The notes under the pieces were generated by a model that had not been told where the DNA came from, ran no database searches, and worked only from the letters and a program-made list of their open reading frames with translations. Made by a program: the position numbers and the translations under genes. 64,000 nucleotides of DNA from Mesorhizobium sp. B1-1-8 (GTDB lineage Bacteria; Pseudomonadota; Alphaproteobacteria; Rhizobiales; Rhizobiaceae), in assembly GCF_006442795.2 (NCBI RefSeq), contig NZ_CP083956.1:5557501-5621500 (forward strand), read 5' to 3'. This document shows, piece by piece, positions 17,418 to 26,978 of the stretch (position 1 is the stretch's first letter; every line of letters begins with the position of its first letter).

Positions 17418-17906
17418 ATGTCGCGAGCGTGCTTGGCCCTTCTCGCCATTGTTGCCTTGGGGAGCCCGACAGATGCGGGCGAGGGCATGTCGCATCTGTT
17501 CGATCGCGCCGATCTGGCGACGGCCTATCTGCGCGAGTCGGATATTGTGACCGCATACACGACAGGCATGGCGCGCTACCGGCTCCAGTTCGCGGCGCTT
17601 GGCGGCGCAGCCAATCTCGCTGTCCCGCTCGAACCCCGGCTGCTGCGGCCGGAATTTGTCGCACGGACGTGGCGTTCTGCGGACGGCAGTCTGTTGCAGG
17701 GCTTCGCCGGCAAAGGCGGCTTCCGGCTGACTGTCGGCAACTGCCTTGCCCGCATCTGCCTGGCAAGCGAATGCAGCGAGGCCGGCTGGCCGGTCTACGC
17801 CTGCAGCGACGGACGCAAGCGCAAGATGTCGGTCAAGGACTTCGTGACGGCAAATTTCGACGGCATCTCGTACAGGCGATTGAGCGCGCCGCCCCAGCCG
17901 GAGTGA
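17418..17906 (+). CDS. Small secreted protein of unknown function
   Basis: A 162-residue protein with a Sec-type signal (MSRACLALLAIVALGSPTDA) and a mature part with cysteines in NCLARICLASEC and YACSDG that could form disulfides. ATG 17418 is preferred because a GGAAA stands just upstream and the signal begins at once; ATG 17400 is an alternative. No family was recognised. It follows the type I secretion genes on the same strand after about 200 bases, so it could belong to the same transcription unit, but its own signal means it would not use that exporter. Confidence 0.6.
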   Translation: MSRACLALLAIVALGSPTDAGEGMSHLFDRADLATAYLRESDIVTAYTTGMARYRLQFAALGGAANLAVPLEPRLLRPEFVARTWRSADGSLLQGFAGKGGFRLTVGNCLARICLASECSEAGWPVYACSDGRKRKMSVKDFVTANFDGISYRRLSAPPQPE

Positions 17907-18058
17907 GCTTTCGCGACGCTGCCGCAAGAGCCTTGCCGGCGGGGCAAGCGCGAACTGCCGGATCCGATCCGAGCACCTGGCCAGGCTGAAATACTTGGGT
18001 TGCGTTGGTATCGTCGCACGTGGCATGCGCATGCCGTTTGGTCTCGAAGGAACAATCC

Positions 18059-18808
18059 TTGGCAAATTCGCCGGACACCATCAGGCGGCGCTCTGCCGCG
18101 AAGGTCAGCCTCAGCCGGGCGCTGTCGAAGCTTGGGTTTTGCTCACGCAAGCAGGCGGAGCTGCTGATCGCGGACGGGCGCGTGCGGGTCGGCGGCAAGG
18201 CGGTACGCGACCCCACGCTGCGCGTCGATCCCGACCGCGACCGCATCACGGTCGACGGCGAGCGCGTCGTCGGCGGGCGCAAGGTCTATCTGATGCTCAA
18301 CAAACCGCGCGGGCTGGTCAGCACCCGCGACGATCCCGAGGGCCGCGGCACGGTCTATGACTGCCTGGAGGGGCTCGACCTGCCCTTCGTGTCGCCTGTC
18401 GGCCGGCTCGACAAGGCAAGCGAAGGCCTGCTGTTGATGACCAACGACACGCACTGGGCGAACGACCTGCTCGACCCCGCTTCGCATGTCGCCAAGACCT
18501 ATCACGTGCAGATTGCTTCGGTCCCCGACGACACGATGCTCGAGCGGTTTCGCAAAGGTGCCGACGTGGATGGCGAGCTGCTGACCGCGAGCTCGATCGA
18601 GCTCTTACGCAGCGGCGGCCGCACCGCGTGGCTGGAGATCGTGCTCGACGAAGGCCGCAACCGCCAGATCCGCCGCCTGCTCGGCGCTTTCGACATCGAG
18701 GTGCTCAGGCTGGTGCGGGTGGCGATCGGCCGGCTTGAAATCGGCGATCTGGCCAAGGGCAAGGCGCGATATTTGACGGCCGAAGAGCTGGCTACCCTTG
18801 CTGAGTAA
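18059..18808 (+). CDS. RsuA/RluB-family pseudouridine synthase
   Basis: A 249-residue rRNA-modifying enzyme. An S4 RNA-binding domain at the front (LSKLGFCSRKQAELLIADGR) is followed by the catalytic domain; the catalytic Asp lies in GRLDKASEGLLLMTND and the later EGRNRQIRRL motif is complete. Family members convert uridine to pseudouridine in 16S or 23S rRNA; the exact site cannot be told here. No ATG is available: TTG 18059 is chosen because AAGGAA sits about seven bases upstream, while TTG 18005 would add 18 residues of poor quality. Confidence 0.87.
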   Translation: MANSPDTIRRRSAAKVSLSRALSKLGFCSRKQAELLIADGRVRVGGKAVRDPTLRVDPDRDRITVDGERVVGGRKVYLMLNKPRGLVSTRDDPEGRGTVYDCLEGLDLPFVSPVGRLDKASEGLLLMTNDTHWANDLLDPASHVAKTYHVQIASVPDDTMLERFRKGADVDGELLTASSIELLRSGGRTAWLEIVLDEGRNRQIRRLLGAFDIEVLRLVRVAIGRLEIGDLAKGKARYLTAEELATLAE

Positions 18809-18817
18809 GAGCCGGAG

Positions 18818-19399
18818 CTATTTCTGGTTCCAGCGGCGAATGACCGGCTCGGTCAGGTCGTGCTCATAGCCGAGCATGCTGAGGCTTGCTGTATCGAGCA
18901 CGAAGTGCTCGCCGCCTTCGGGCGGCAGGCCGGTCCAGCGCGCCGCAAGCACGCGCAGGAAATGCGAACTCGAGAATATGAGCACATTGCCGGCGATGGC
19001 GCGGAGTCCGGCGATAATGGCATCGGCCCTGGCGCCGACATCGGCGGCTGCCTCGCCGTCCGGGCAGCCGTCGCGGAACAATTGCCAGCCGGGGCGCCGG
19101 GCGAGGATGTCTTTCGTCGTCACGCCTTCATAGGCGCCATAGTCCCATTCCTGCAGGTCGTCCTTCTTGACTGCAGCAGCGCCGAAGCCGGCGAGCCGGC
19201 AGGTGTCGAAGGCGCGCTGCGACGGGCTCGACCAGACGGCCTGGAAGGTCAGGCCTCCAAGGCGCTCCGCCACGCCGCGTGCCGCGGCCTCGCCGTTTGC
19301 CGTCAGCGGAATGTCGGTGCGGCCGGTGTGCTTTCCCAATGCGCTCCATTCGGTCTCGCCGTGCCGGACCAGGTAGATTTCGGGAAACGCGCTGCTCAT
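18818..19399 (-). CDS. Histidine phosphatase family protein
   Basis: A 193-residue protein of the phosphoglycerate-mutase-like branch. LVRHGETEW carries the catalytic RHG histidine near residue 13, and FSSSHFLRVLAARW near residue 145 supplies the second conserved His. Such enzymes remove phosphate from small molecules or sugars; the substrate cannot be inferred. It converges with the pseudouridine synthase, with only nine bases between the stops, and no clear terminator is visible there. Confidence 0.85.
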   Translation of the reverse strand: MSSAFPEIYLVRHGETEWSALGKHTGRTDIPLTANGEAAARGVAERLGGLTFQAVWSSPSQRAFDTCRLAGFGAAAVKKDDLQEWDYGAYEGVTTKDILARRPGWQLFRDGCPDGEAAADVGARADAIIAGLRAIAGNVLIFSSSHFLRVLAARWTGLPPEGGEHFVLDTASLSMLGYEHDLTEPVIRRWNQK

Positions 19400-19469
19400 T
19401 TCATCGGCCCCTCGCTACTTGCGCCAAGGCCGCCAGGCGCGGCCCGCGCCACCCTATGCGGCGCCTGCC

Positions 19470-19506
19470 GAAAAGAACAGGCCGCGACCGGCGAACCGGT
19501 CGCGGC
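19470..19506 (-). terminator. Rho-independent terminator of dctA
   Basis: On the minus strand, GCCGCGACCGG pairs with CCGGTCGCGGC around a four-base loop, followed by CTGTTCTTTT. It lies 27 bases beyond the dctA stop. Confidence 0.8.
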
Positions 19507-19532
19507 TTATCAGGCTTGGGAGACCTGATCGC

Positions 19533-20867
19533 TCAGGCGGGCTGCAGCCCGCCGGACAGCGCGAGGTCGGCCTCTTCCGGCAGCGTGCCGGCCATGGCGG
19601 CGGCGAACTGCTTCTGGTCGAGCTCGCCCTCCCAGCGCGCCACGACGATGGTCGCCACTGCGTTGCCGACGAAGTTGGTCAGCGCCCGGCATTCCGACAT
19701 GAAGCGGTCGACGCCGAGGATCAGCGCCATGCCGGCGACCGGCACCGAGGGCACGACCGAGAGGGTGGCGGCGAGCGTGATGAAGCCGGCGCCGGTGATG
19801 CCGGCGGCGCCCTTGGAGCTCAGCATGGCGACGAGCAAGAGCAGGATCTGGTCGCCGAAGGTGAGCGGCGTGTCGGTCGCCTGGGCGATGAAGAGCGCGG
19901 CCAACGTCATATAGATGTTGGTGCCGTCGAGGTTGAAGGAATAGCCGGTCGGGATGACCAGGCCGACAACCGAGCGGTTGCAGCCGGCGCGCTCCATCTT
20001 GGCCATCAGGCCTGGCAGGGCAGCCTCCGAGGAAGAAGTGCCGAGCACCAAAAGCAGCTCTTCCTTGATGTAGCGGATCAGCGCCAGGATGGAGAAGCCG
20101 TTGTACCAGGCGACAGTGCCGAGCACGACCAGCACGAAGAGCAGCGACGTCAGGTAGAAGGTGCCGATCAGCATGGCGAGGTTGGCGATCGTGCCGATGC
20201 CGTATTTGCCGACAGTGAAGGCCATGGCGCCGAAGGCGCCGATGGGGGCCGCCTTCATCAGGATGGCGACGAGGCGGAAGATCGGCGCGGTCAGCGCCTG
20301 CAGGAAATCGACGACCGGCCGCCCGCGTTCGCCGACGAGCGCCAGCGCCATGCCGAACAGCACCGAGAAGAACAGCACCTGCAGGATGTCGCCTTGAGCG
20401 AAAGCGCCGGTGATGGTGTCGGGGATGATGTTCATCAGGAAGCCGACGATGGTCGTGTCATGCGCCTTCTCGGTGAAGGTCGAAACTTTCGAGGCGTCGA
20501 GCGTGGCCGGATTGATGTGCATGCCGGCGCCCGGCTGGACGACGTTGGAGACGACGAGGCCAACGATGAGCGCCAGCGTCGAGAAGACGAGGAAGTAGAT
20601 CATCGCCTTGCCGGCGACGCGGCCGACCTTGTGCAGGTCGGAGACGCCGGCGATGCCGGTCGCCACCGTCAGGAAGATCACCGGCGCGATGACCATCTTG
20701 ACCAACTTGATGAAGGCATCGCCAAGCGGTTTCAGCGAAGCGCCGATGTCGGGGTAGAAATGGCCGAGCAGGATGCCGGCGGCGATGGCCGCCAAAACCT
20801 GCACGTAAAGATGCCGGTAAAAGGGAACCTTGCCGCGCGGCTCGGCGGCAGCGATTGCTGTCTGCAT
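19533..20867 (-). CDS. dctA: C4-dicarboxylate transport protein DctA
   Basis: A 444-residue cation-coupled symporter for succinate, fumarate and malate of the DAACS family, in the inner membrane. About eight membrane helices and the two re-entrant loops are recognisable, with [13 protein letters not shown] and [20 protein letters not shown] as the substrate-binding signatures. GGAGGAG stands six bases before ATG 20867, which decides against earlier in-frame ATGs. In rhizobia this transporter feeds nitrogen-fixing bacteroids. It is divergent from dctB-dctD and preceded by a -24/-12 promoter. Confidence 0.97.
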   Translation of the reverse strand: MQTAIAAAEPRGKVPFYRHLYVQVLAAIAAGILLGHFYPDIGASLKPLGDAFIKLVKMVIAPVIFLTVATGIAGVSDLHKVGRVAGKAMIYFLVFSTLALIVGLVVSNVVQPGAGMHINPATLDASKVSTFTEKAHDTTIVGFLMNIIPDTITGAFAQGDILQVLFFSVLFGMALALVGERGRPVVDFLQALTAPIFRLVAILMKAAPIGAFGAMAFTVGKYGIGTIANLAMLIGTFYLTSLLFVLVVLGTVAWYNGFSILALIRYIKEELLLVLGTSSSEAALPGLMAKMERAGCNRSVVGLVIPTGYSFNLDGTNIYMTLAALFIAQATDTPLTFGDQILLLLVAMLSSKGAAGITGAGFITLAATLSVVPSVPVAGMALILGVDRFMSECRALTNFVGNAVATIVVARWEGELDQKQFAAAMAGTLPEEADLALSGGLQPA

Positions 20868-20955
20868 GGTGTCTCCTCCGTTCATGCCCCGATCGAGAAG
20901 CTCGACCTCCCAGGGCAGTTGACCTCCACAGCCTCGCGGCTGCTGGACATGCATC

Positions 20956-20971
20956 TGCAACGGGCGTGCCA
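20956..20971 (-). promoter_or_regulatory. Sigma-54 (-24/-12) promoter of dctA
   Basis: Read on the minus strand this is TGGCACGCCCGTTGCA, matching the RpoN consensus TGGCACG-N4-TTGCA at every defined position. It lies about 90 bases upstream of the dctA start codon, and the activator gene dctD is next door. Confidence 0.92.
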
Positions 20972-21046
20972 GATTGTCTCGGAGGACTCTTTTCATTGAT
21001 TTTGCAGGGTTTTTCGCCCGATCCGAGGACGCGTTCCAGGGTAGCG

Positions 21047-21062
21047 GTGCGGCTATCCGCAT
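21047..21062. promoter_or_regulatory. Probable DctD upstream activating site 1
   Basis: GTGCGGCTATCCGCAT is a near-perfect palindrome with TGCGG and CCGCA arms. It resembles the rhizobial DctD binding sites and lies about 80 bases upstream of the -24/-12 promoter, at a typical enhancer distance. Confidence 0.7.
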
Positions 21063-21076
21063 AGGTCGAATTGTGC

Positions 21077-21098
21077 TTTGTGCGAAATCATGCACAAA
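21077..21098. promoter_or_regulatory. Probable DctD upstream activating site 2
   Basis: TTTGTGC (21077-21083) and GCACAAA (21092-21098) form a seven-base inverted repeat. It lies about 30 bases from site 1, giving the tandem arrangement known for DctD. It overlaps the start of dctB, so DctD bound here could also affect its own operon. Confidence 0.55.
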
Positions 21099-22970
21099 TG
21101 CGGCATGCTGCAACGCTCCGCCGCTGCCTTCGCCTCGACGCCCGAACTGCTCGCCGGGCGGGCGCGGCGCGCCTGGCTGCTGTTCGCGGCGATCGCATTT
21201 CTGATCGTGCTGGCAGCGCTCTACGGTGCCGGCCTCTACGGCCGTTCGACCGAGATCGAGGCGCTATCCGCGCAAGGTCGCACGGATGCCAATCTCAAGG
21301 TCGCGCTGCTGCGCGCGGTGCTGGAGAATCCGCGCGCACTGCCGCTGCTCCTGTCCGAAGATCAGCAGGTGCATGACGCGCTGAGCGAGCGCAGCCCTGC
21401 CTCGATCGATGTGCTCAATCGCAAGCTCGAAGGGCTGGTTTCCGGCACCAAGGCCTCGGTGCTCTATGTCACCGGCACGGATGGATTGGCGATCGCCTCC
21501 AGCAACTGGCGCGAACCGGTGAGCTTCGTCGGCAACGACTACGGTTTTCGCGCCTATTTTTCGGGCGCGATGCAGTCCGGCACGGCCGAGTATTTCGCGC
21601 TCGGCAATGTCAGCAAGCGTCCGGGTCTCTACATTTCGCGCCGCGTCGGCAGCGCGGCAGCGCCGCTCGGCGTTGTCGTCGTCAAGATGGAGTTCGACCA
21701 GCTCGAGGCCGACTGGCACGAGGCGAACCGCCCCGCCTATGTCAGTGACGAGCACGGCATCGTGCTGATCACCAGCGTGCCTTCCTGGCGCTTCATGACG
21801 ACGGCGCCGCTGGCCCCCTCAGTCACGGCTGACATCCGCGCCAGCCAGCAGTTCGGCGAGGCGCCGCTGGTGCCGCTGCCGATCACGCGGCTGCAGGCGC
21901 TGAGCGCCGATGTCGCGCTGGTCCACGCCATCATGCCGGGCGGCAGCGATGCGCAGTATCTTCGCCTTTCGACGCCGGTGACCTCGACGCCGTGGCGGCT
22001 CGACTATCTCGTCCCGGCCGAGGCGCCGATTGCCGCGGCGCAGCGCGAGATGCGGCTTTTGGCGCTCGGCGCGGTCATTCCGCTCATCGCCCTCGCCGCC
22101 TATCTGTTGTGGCGCCGGCAGTCGGCGCAGATGCGGATCGCTGCCGAACAGGTGGCGCGTGCGGAACTCGAACGCCGCGTTGTCGAGCGCACCCAGGACC
22201 TCAGCCTGGCGCGCGACCGGTTGCAGGCCGAAATCGCCGATCACCGCAGCACCGAAGCCAGGCTGCAGGTCATGCAGCAGGAGCTGGTACAGGCCAACCG
22301 TCTCGCCACCCTCGGTCAGGTCGCCGCCGGCGTGGCGCATGAGATCAACCAGCCGGTGGCGACCATCCGCGCCTATGCCGACAATGCGCGCGTGTTCCTG
22401 GAACGCAAGCAGACGACGCCGGCCGAGGAAAACCTTGGCGCCATCGCCGCGCTGACGGAGCGCATCGGCAGCATAACCGAAGAGTTGAAGGCGTTCGCCC
22501 GCAAGGGCCGCACCGCGGCCGAGGCAGTCGAGCTGCGATCCGTCATCGAAGGCGCCGTCGTGCTGCTCAGGAGCCGCTTTGCCGGACGGATCGAGGCGCT
22601 GGCTATCACGCTGCCGCCGCCGACGCTCAAGGTGATGGGCAACCGGCTGCGGCTGGAGCAGGTGCTGATCAATCTGTTCCAGAACGCGCTGGAAGCGCTG
22701 GAAGGTCGTGACGACGCGGCGGTCGAGGTCTCCGCCGCGGAGACCGCCGACGACGTGACGCTCATTGTGTCCGACAACGGGCCGGGTATCCCGCCGTCGA
22801 TCCTGAAATCGCTGTTCACGCCGTTCAACACCTCGAAAGAAAAGGGCCTCGGGCTCGGCCTCGTCATCTCCAAGGACATCGTCGCCGATTATGGCGGGCG
22901 CATCGAGGTTTCGAGCAGCGGCCAAGGCACCCGTTTCACCGTCCACCTCTCGAAAGCCGGCGCGGCATGA
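21090..22970 (+). CDS. dctB: C4-dicarboxylate sensor histidine kinase DctB
   Basis: A 626-residue membrane sensor. The first helix ([20 protein letters not shown]) and a second near residue 330 bracket a periplasmic dicarboxylate-binding part. A coiled linker leads to the kinase core with the phospho-accepting His417 in [14 protein letters not shown], the N box [12 protein letters not shown], and DNGPGIP and [10 protein letters not shown] of the ATPase. It phosphorylates DctD. The start is unsure: TTG 21078, ATG 21090 or ATG 21105, all without a clear ribosome-binding site and within an inverted repeat. The stop overlaps dctD by four bases. Confidence 0.94.
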   Translation: MHKCGMLQRSAAAFASTPELLAGRARRAWLLFAAIAFLIVLAALYGAGLYGRSTEIEALSAQGRTDANLKVALLRAVLENPRALPLLLSEDQQVHDALSERSPASIDVLNRKLEGLVSGTKASVLYVTGTDGLAIASSNWREPVSFVGNDYGFRAYFSGAMQSGTAEYFALGNVSKRPGLYISRRVGSAAAPLGVVVVKMEFDQLEADWHEANRPAYVSDEHGIVLITSVPSWRFMTTAPLAPSVTADIRASQQFGEAPLVPLPITRLQALSADVALVHAIMPGGSDAQYLRLSTPVTSTPWRLDYLVPAEAPIAAAQREMRLLALGAVIPLIALAAYLLWRRQSAQMRIAAEQVARAELERRVVERTQDLSLARDRLQAEIADHRSTEARLQVMQQELVQANRLATLGQVAAGVAHEINQPVATIRAYADNARVFLERKQTTPAEENLGAIAALTERIGSITEELKAFARKGRTAAEAVELRSVIEGAVVLLRSRFAGRIEALAITLPPPTLKVMGNRLRLEQVLINLFQNALEALEGRDDAAVEVSAAETADDVTLIVSDNGPGIPPSILKSLFTPFNTSKEKGLGLGLVISKDIVADYGGRIEVSSSGQGTRFTVHLSKAGAA

Positions 22971-24316
22971 CCAACGGCAACCCGGTCATCCTGATCGATG
23001 ACGACGGCGACCTGCTCAAGGCGACAAAGCAGACGCTGGAGCTCGCCGGCTTCGCAGTCTCAGCCTTCGCCTCGCCAAGCGAAGCGCTTGCCGCCCTCGA
23101 CGCGAGCTTTGCCGGCGTTGTGGTGTCGGACATCCGCATGCCCGAGATGGACGGCCTGCAGCTCTTCGACCGCGTGGTCGACCTCGACCCGGACATCCCC
23201 GTCATCCTCGTTACCGGACACGGCGACATCGCGATGGCGGTCAAGGCAATCAAGGACGGCGCCTACGACTTCATCACCAAGCCGTTCGCTGCCGACAGGC
23301 TGGCGCAAAGTGTGTGGCGCGCGGCGGAAAAGCGCCGGCTGGTGATGGAAAACCGCGCCTTGTGCGAGGCGGCCGAGCAGGCGCAGGACAGTCTGCCGCT
23401 GATCGGCCAGACGCCGGCGATGGAGCGGCTGCGCCGCACGCTGCGGCAGATCGCCGACACCGATGTCGACGTGTTGGTGACCGGCGAGACAGGCTCCGGT
23501 AAGGAAGTGGTGGCGAGCCTGCTGCATCGCTGGAGTCGCCGCGCCAAAGGCAATTTCGTCGCGCTCAATTGCGGCACGCTGCCAGAGACGGTGATCGAGA
23601 GCGAATTGTTCGGCCACGAGGCCGGCGCCTTCACCGGCGCGCAGAAAAAGCGCATCGGCCGCATCGAGCATTCGAGCGGCGGCACGCTGTTCCTCGACGA
23701 GATCGAAAGCATGCCGCCCACGACCCAGGTGCAGATGCTGCGCGTGCTGGAAATGCGCGAGGTGACGCCGCTCGGCACCAACGAGGTCCGGCCGGTCGAC
23801 CTGCGCGTCGTCGCCGCCGCCAAGGTCGATCTCGGCGATCCCGGGCAACGCGGCGCCTTCCGCGAGGACCTTTATTACCGGCTCAATGTGGTGACGATCT
23901 CGATCCCGCCTTTGCGCGAGCGGCGGGACGACGTGCCGCTGCTGTTCGGCTATTTCGCCGAGCGCGCCGCCGCGCGCTTCCGGCGGCCGGTGCCGACAGC
24001 GCCTGCCGCCATCCAGCGCCAGCTGAGAGAACACGATTGGCCGGGCAATGTGCGCGAGCTCGCCCATTTCGCTGAACGATTCGTTCTCGGGCTGGAGGAA
24101 GCGGGCGGCAGCTCTTCCCCAGCGAAGGCGGAGCCCGACGCCGCTATTTCATTGCCGGAGCGGCTGGAGCGCTACGAGGCCGAGATCATCCGCGAGACAC
24201 TTGGCCGCAATGACGGCGACGTCCGGCGCACGATCGAGGCGCTCGGCATTCCGCGCAAGACCTTCTACGACAAGCTGCAGCGCCACGGCATCGTGCGCAG
24301 CGATTTTTCCAGATAG
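22967..24316 (+). CDS. dctD: Sigma-54-dependent response regulator DctD
   Basis: A 449-residue NtrC-family activator of dctA. The receiver has the acidic pair IDDDGD and phospho-acceptor Asp55 in SDIRMPEMD; the AAA+ domain has Walker A GETGSGKE (173-180), the sigma-54-contacting GAFTGA loop (220-225) and Walker [10 protein letters not shown]; the C-terminal Fis-type helix-turn-helix contains [20 protein letters not shown]. All functional motifs are intact. ATGA overlap with dctB shows coupled translation. Confidence 0.96.
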   Translation: MTNGNPVILIDDDGDLLKATKQTLELAGFAVSAFASPSEALAALDASFAGVVVSDIRMPEMDGLQLFDRVVDLDPDIPVILVTGHGDIAMAVKAIKDGAYDFITKPFAADRLAQSVWRAAEKRRLVMENRALCEAAEQAQDSLPLIGQTPAMERLRRTLRQIADTDVDVLVTGETGSGKEVVASLLHRWSRRAKGNFVALNCGTLPETVIESELFGHEAGAFTGAQKKRIGRIEHSSGGTLFLDEIESMPPTTQVQMLRVLEMREVTPLGTNEVRPVDLRVVAAAKVDLGDPGQRGAFREDLYYRLNVVTISIPPLRERRDDVPLLFGYFAERAAARFRRPVPTAPAAIQRQLREHDWPGNVRELAHFAERFVLGLEEAGGSSSPAKAEPDAAISLPERLERYEAEIIRETLGRNDGDVRRTIEALGIPRKTFYDKLQRHGIVRSDFSR

Positions 24317-24356
24317 ATCGAGCCCAAAACGATTCATCTTTGTCGTGAGTTTTCAA

Positions 24357-24400
24357 GCAATTCCGAACGGAAAAGCCGCTTTGCGCTTTCCTGGAATTGC
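24357..24400. repeat. Dispersed palindromic repeat, family A copy 2
   Basis: GCAATTCC and GGAATTGC end a 44-base element in which the inner bases differ from copy 1 at several points (AAAGCCGCTTTGCGCTTTC). It lies downstream of dctD in a gap of about 240 bases that holds no gene. Confidence 0.78.
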
Positions 24401-24554
24401 TCTTTGGAACCGCATCGCCCATCAGACCGTTGAACGCGACCGGCAGACCGTGGCGCGTCGGCACCATCGGGTGCTGAACATATCACAGCAACGGCGTTGC
24501 TGGTTGCGCTCGGCAGGCGTTGATGGTTTGTTGCCGCTCAGCGGAGAATGAGTG

Positions 24555-24896
24555 ATGCGCGAATCCATCGGTCAAGACGAATACGGCTCGGCCAACCCGT
24601 TCGATCCGGACGATCTGCCGAATCTGAACGCAATAGGGCCAAGCGCGGGCAGCAATGATTTCGAGAAATACGCCGTCGCCGTGATCATCGTTTTCGGCGC
24701 GCTGATCATCGGCGGGCTGATGGCCGCCTCGATGACTTTCGGCCACCGCAACGGCTTCCTGTTCGCGCTCGGCGGCGCCACTGCCGCCTGGATTTCCGGC
24801 AATGCCTTGCTGCTCGACCGCCCGCGCATTTATGCGCTGTTCGTCGGCATTGCGGCGGTGCTCCTGATCGGCTCTACCTTAACGCTGGTCATCTGA
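24555..24896 (+). CDS. Small membrane protein of unknown function
   Basis: A 113-residue protein with an acidic, Asn/Pro-rich head of about 38 residues and three hydrophobic helices (YAVAVIIVFGALIIGGLMAA, FLFALGGATAAWISGNALLL and YALFVGIAAVLLIGSTLTLV). ATG 24555 has GGAG about eight bases upstream; a GTG one codon earlier is possible. No family is recognised. It is bracketed by family A repeats, one on each side, and stands outside the dct operon. Confidence 0.65.
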   Translation: MRESIGQDEYGSANPFDPDDLPNLNAIGPSAGSNDFEKYAVAVIIVFGALIIGGLMAASMTFGHRNGFLFALGGATAAWISGNALLLDRPRIYALFVGIAAVLLIGSTLTLVI

Positions 24897-24936
24897 TCGG
24901 GGATCAGAGGGAGCCACTATCTCTTTGTGTTTTTAC

Positions 24937-24980
24937 GCAATTCCGGACGGAAAACCGTGTCACACTTTTCCTGGAGTTGC
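24937..24980. repeat. Dispersed palindromic repeat, family A copy 3
   Basis: Core with GCAATTCC at the left and GGAGTTGC at the right. It ends one base before the stop codon of the convergent gamma-glutamyltranspeptidase gene at 24982. Confidence 0.78.
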
Positions 24981-24981
24981 G

Positions 24982-26721
24982 CTAATATCCCAGCGCCTCA
25001 CCCGATGCAGCGCGGCTGTCGATGGCGCCGTTGTAGCGGGCGCCGCCGCCTTTCTCGATTTCCGCCAGGCTCTTGCCACCAACCAGGATGCCGGCCGCCT
25101 GTCCCCACGTCTGGTCAGCGAGATTAAGGTGATAGCCCAAGCCGGCGAGCAGTTTTTCGGTGTCCGGGGATAGACCGAACGGCTCGATATAGACGGTGTC
25201 GGGCAGCCATTGATGGTGGATGCGCGGCGCGTCGATCGCCTCCTGGATGTTCATGCGGTGGTCGATGACGTTGACGATCGCCTCCAGCGTGATGGTGATG
25301 ATGCGCGAACCGCCGGGGCTGCCGATGACCATGAACGGCTTGCCGTCCCTGGTCACCACCGTCGGGCTCATCGAGGACAGAGGCGTCTTCTTCGGCTGGA
25401 TGGCGTTGGCCTCGCCTTGGACCAGCCCGTAGAGGTTGGGCACGCCGGGTTTTTGGGTGAAATCGTCCATCTCGTTGTTGAGCAGGATGCCGGTGCCGGC
25501 GGCGACGACGCCCGCGCCGAAGGAGCCGTTCAGCGTATAGGTCACTGCGACCGCATTGCCGTCATTGTCGATGATCGAGTAATGCGTCGTTTCCTTCGAC
25601 TCGCCGAAGCCTTTGGGCATCAGGTCTTTCGAGACGCCGGCGCGGAACGGGTCGATCTTGTCGCGAATGTCCTTGGCGTAGCCCTTGTCGAGCAGCTTGG
25701 GGACGGGGTTGTCGACGAAATCCGGATCGCCGAGCGCCGAGTTGCGGTCGATATAGGCATGGCGCATGGCTTCCACCATGACATGGACCGTCTCGGCCGA
25801 GCCGGCGCCGAGATAGGACAATGGATAGCCTTCGAGCACATTGAGGATTTCGCAGATGATGACGCCGCCGGAGCTCGGCGGCGCCGAGGAGATGATCTCG
25901 TAGCCGCGATAGGTGCAAGTGACAGGCTTCAGCTCGCGCACGGCGTATTGCTCGAAATCGGCCTTGGCCAGGATGCCGCCCTTGGCGCCGCTCGCCTTGA
26001 CGATGGCGTCGGCAATGGCGCCCTTATAGAACGCGTCCGGACCTTTTTCCGAGATCGCCGACAGCGAGGCGGCAAGGTCCGGTTGGACGAGCTTCTCGCC
26101 GATACCGTAGGGCTTGCCGTCCTTTTTCAGGAAGATGGCGGCCGCCGCCGGGTCCTTCGCCAGCCTGTCGGCGTTGCCGGCGAACGACGCGGCGTCGCCC
26201 TGGTTGAGCACGAAGCCATCCTTGGCATAAGCAATCGCCGGCGCCATCAGATCCTGCCTCGACAAGGTGCCGTATTTCTGGCGAGCCATCTCGAAGCCGG
26301 CCACCGAACCCGGCACGCCGACGGCAAGGTAGCCGTCGAGGCTGGCGCCCTTCACCGGATTGCCGTCCTTGTCGAGGTACATGGTCTTGGTCGCGGCAAG
26401 CGGCGCCCGCTCGCGGAAATCGATGAAGGTCGAGCGGCCGTCCTTCAGACGGATGGTCATGAAGCCGCCGCCGCCGATATTGCCGGCGTCGGGATAAACC
26501 ACGGCCAGCGCATAGCCGACGGCGACGGCGGCATCGACCGCATTGCCGCCCTTCTTCAGCACGTCGACACCGACTTGCGTGGCGAGATGCTGGGCGGTCA
26601 CCACCATGCCGTGCTCGCCCTTGGCTGGTTGCGGCGAGGCGGCGAAGACGGAGGCGGATGGCGTGAGCGCGAATGCGAGCGAAAGGGTGACGCCAATCAG
26701 CGTCCGGCGGGTCAAGGGCAT
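24982..26721 (-). CDS. ggt: Gamma-glutamyltranspeptidase precursor
   Basis: A 579-residue Ntn-hydrolase that cleaves gamma-glutamyl bonds of glutathione in the periplasm. It begins with a twin-arginine-like signal (LTRRTLIGVTLSLAFAL...). The large subunit has GGNAVDAAVAVGYALAVVYP; the autoprocessing site and catalytic nucleophile is Thr379 in ETTHYSIID, followed by NDEM-type LNNEMDDFT and the oxyanion-site motif SSMSPT. CAGGAG seven bases before ATG 26721 decides against the longer frame that begins at 26982. All catalytic motifs look intact. Confidence 0.94.
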   Translation of the reverse strand: MPLTRRTLIGVTLSLAFALTPSASVFAASPQPAKGEHGMVVTAQHLATQVGVDVLKKGGNAVDAAVAVGYALAVVYPDAGNIGGGGFMTIRLKDGRSTFIDFRERAPLAATKTMYLDKDGNPVKGASLDGYLAVGVPGSVAGFEMARQKYGTLSRQDLMAPAIAYAKDGFVLNQGDAASFAGNADRLAKDPAAAAIFLKKDGKPYGIGEKLVQPDLAASLSAISEKGPDAFYKGAIADAIVKASGAKGGILAKADFEQYAVRELKPVTCTYRGYEIISSAPPSSGGVIICEILNVLEGYPLSYLGAGSAETVHVMVEAMRHAYIDRNSALGDPDFVDNPVPKLLDKGYAKDIRDKIDPFRAGVSKDLMPKGFGESKETTHYSIIDNDGNAVAVTYTLNGSFGAGVVAAGTGILLNNEMDDFTQKPGVPNLYGLVQGEANAIQPKKTPLSSMSPTVVTRDGKPFMVIGSPGGSRIITITLEAIVNVIDHRMNIQEAIDAPRIHHQWLPDTVYIEPFGLSPDTEKLLAGLGYHLNLADQTWGQAAGILVGGKSLAEIEKGGGARYNGAIDSRAASGEALGY

Positions 26722-26806
26722 GGCGGTGCTCCTGGCGTTGGTTGCACACAGGAAAGACCGTTGTGGGGATTTAGTCCAATAACAATTGAAGCAGCGGGCA
26801 GAACCG

Positions 26807-26957
26807 TGCCCCTCACCCGGATTGCCAGCCGAATTGCGAAAGGCAATTCGGGGCAATCCGACCTCTCCCCCGAGGGGAGAGGAGCCGGTCAGCGTCGACG
26901 TGAACCTCTTCTCCCTCGGGGAGAAGGTGGCCGCGAAGCGGCCGGATGAGGGGGAGT
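26807..26957. repeat. Composite REP-like element with three stems
   Basis: Outer arms CCCCTCACCCGG and CCGGATGAGGGG enclose three hairpins: CGAATTGC/GCAATTCG, CCTCTCCCC/GGGGAGAGG and CTTCTCC/GGAGAAG. Related pieces occur at 28307-28355 and 37805-37936, both at the edges of the rhamnose locus genes. This fills most of the gap between ggt and rhaI. Confidence 0.78.
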
Positions 26958-26978
26958 GCAGGCAAACTGGTCGAGGTC

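Noticed and set aside
19419..20999. Plus-strand open frame of 526 codons
   Set aside because: Mirror of dctA; rich in Asp, Glu, His and Arg, without motifs.
21819..22946. Minus-strand open frame of 375 codons
   Set aside because: Antisense to the conserved dctB kinase core.
25210..26949. Plus-strand open frame of 579 codons
   Set aside because: Antisense to ggt, which has all family motifs; the antisense product has no recognisable domain.
26807..26957. Composite stems as a riboswitch before ggt or rhaI
   Set aside because: Same pieces recur at 28307 and 37805; they are repeats rather than a conserved aptamer.
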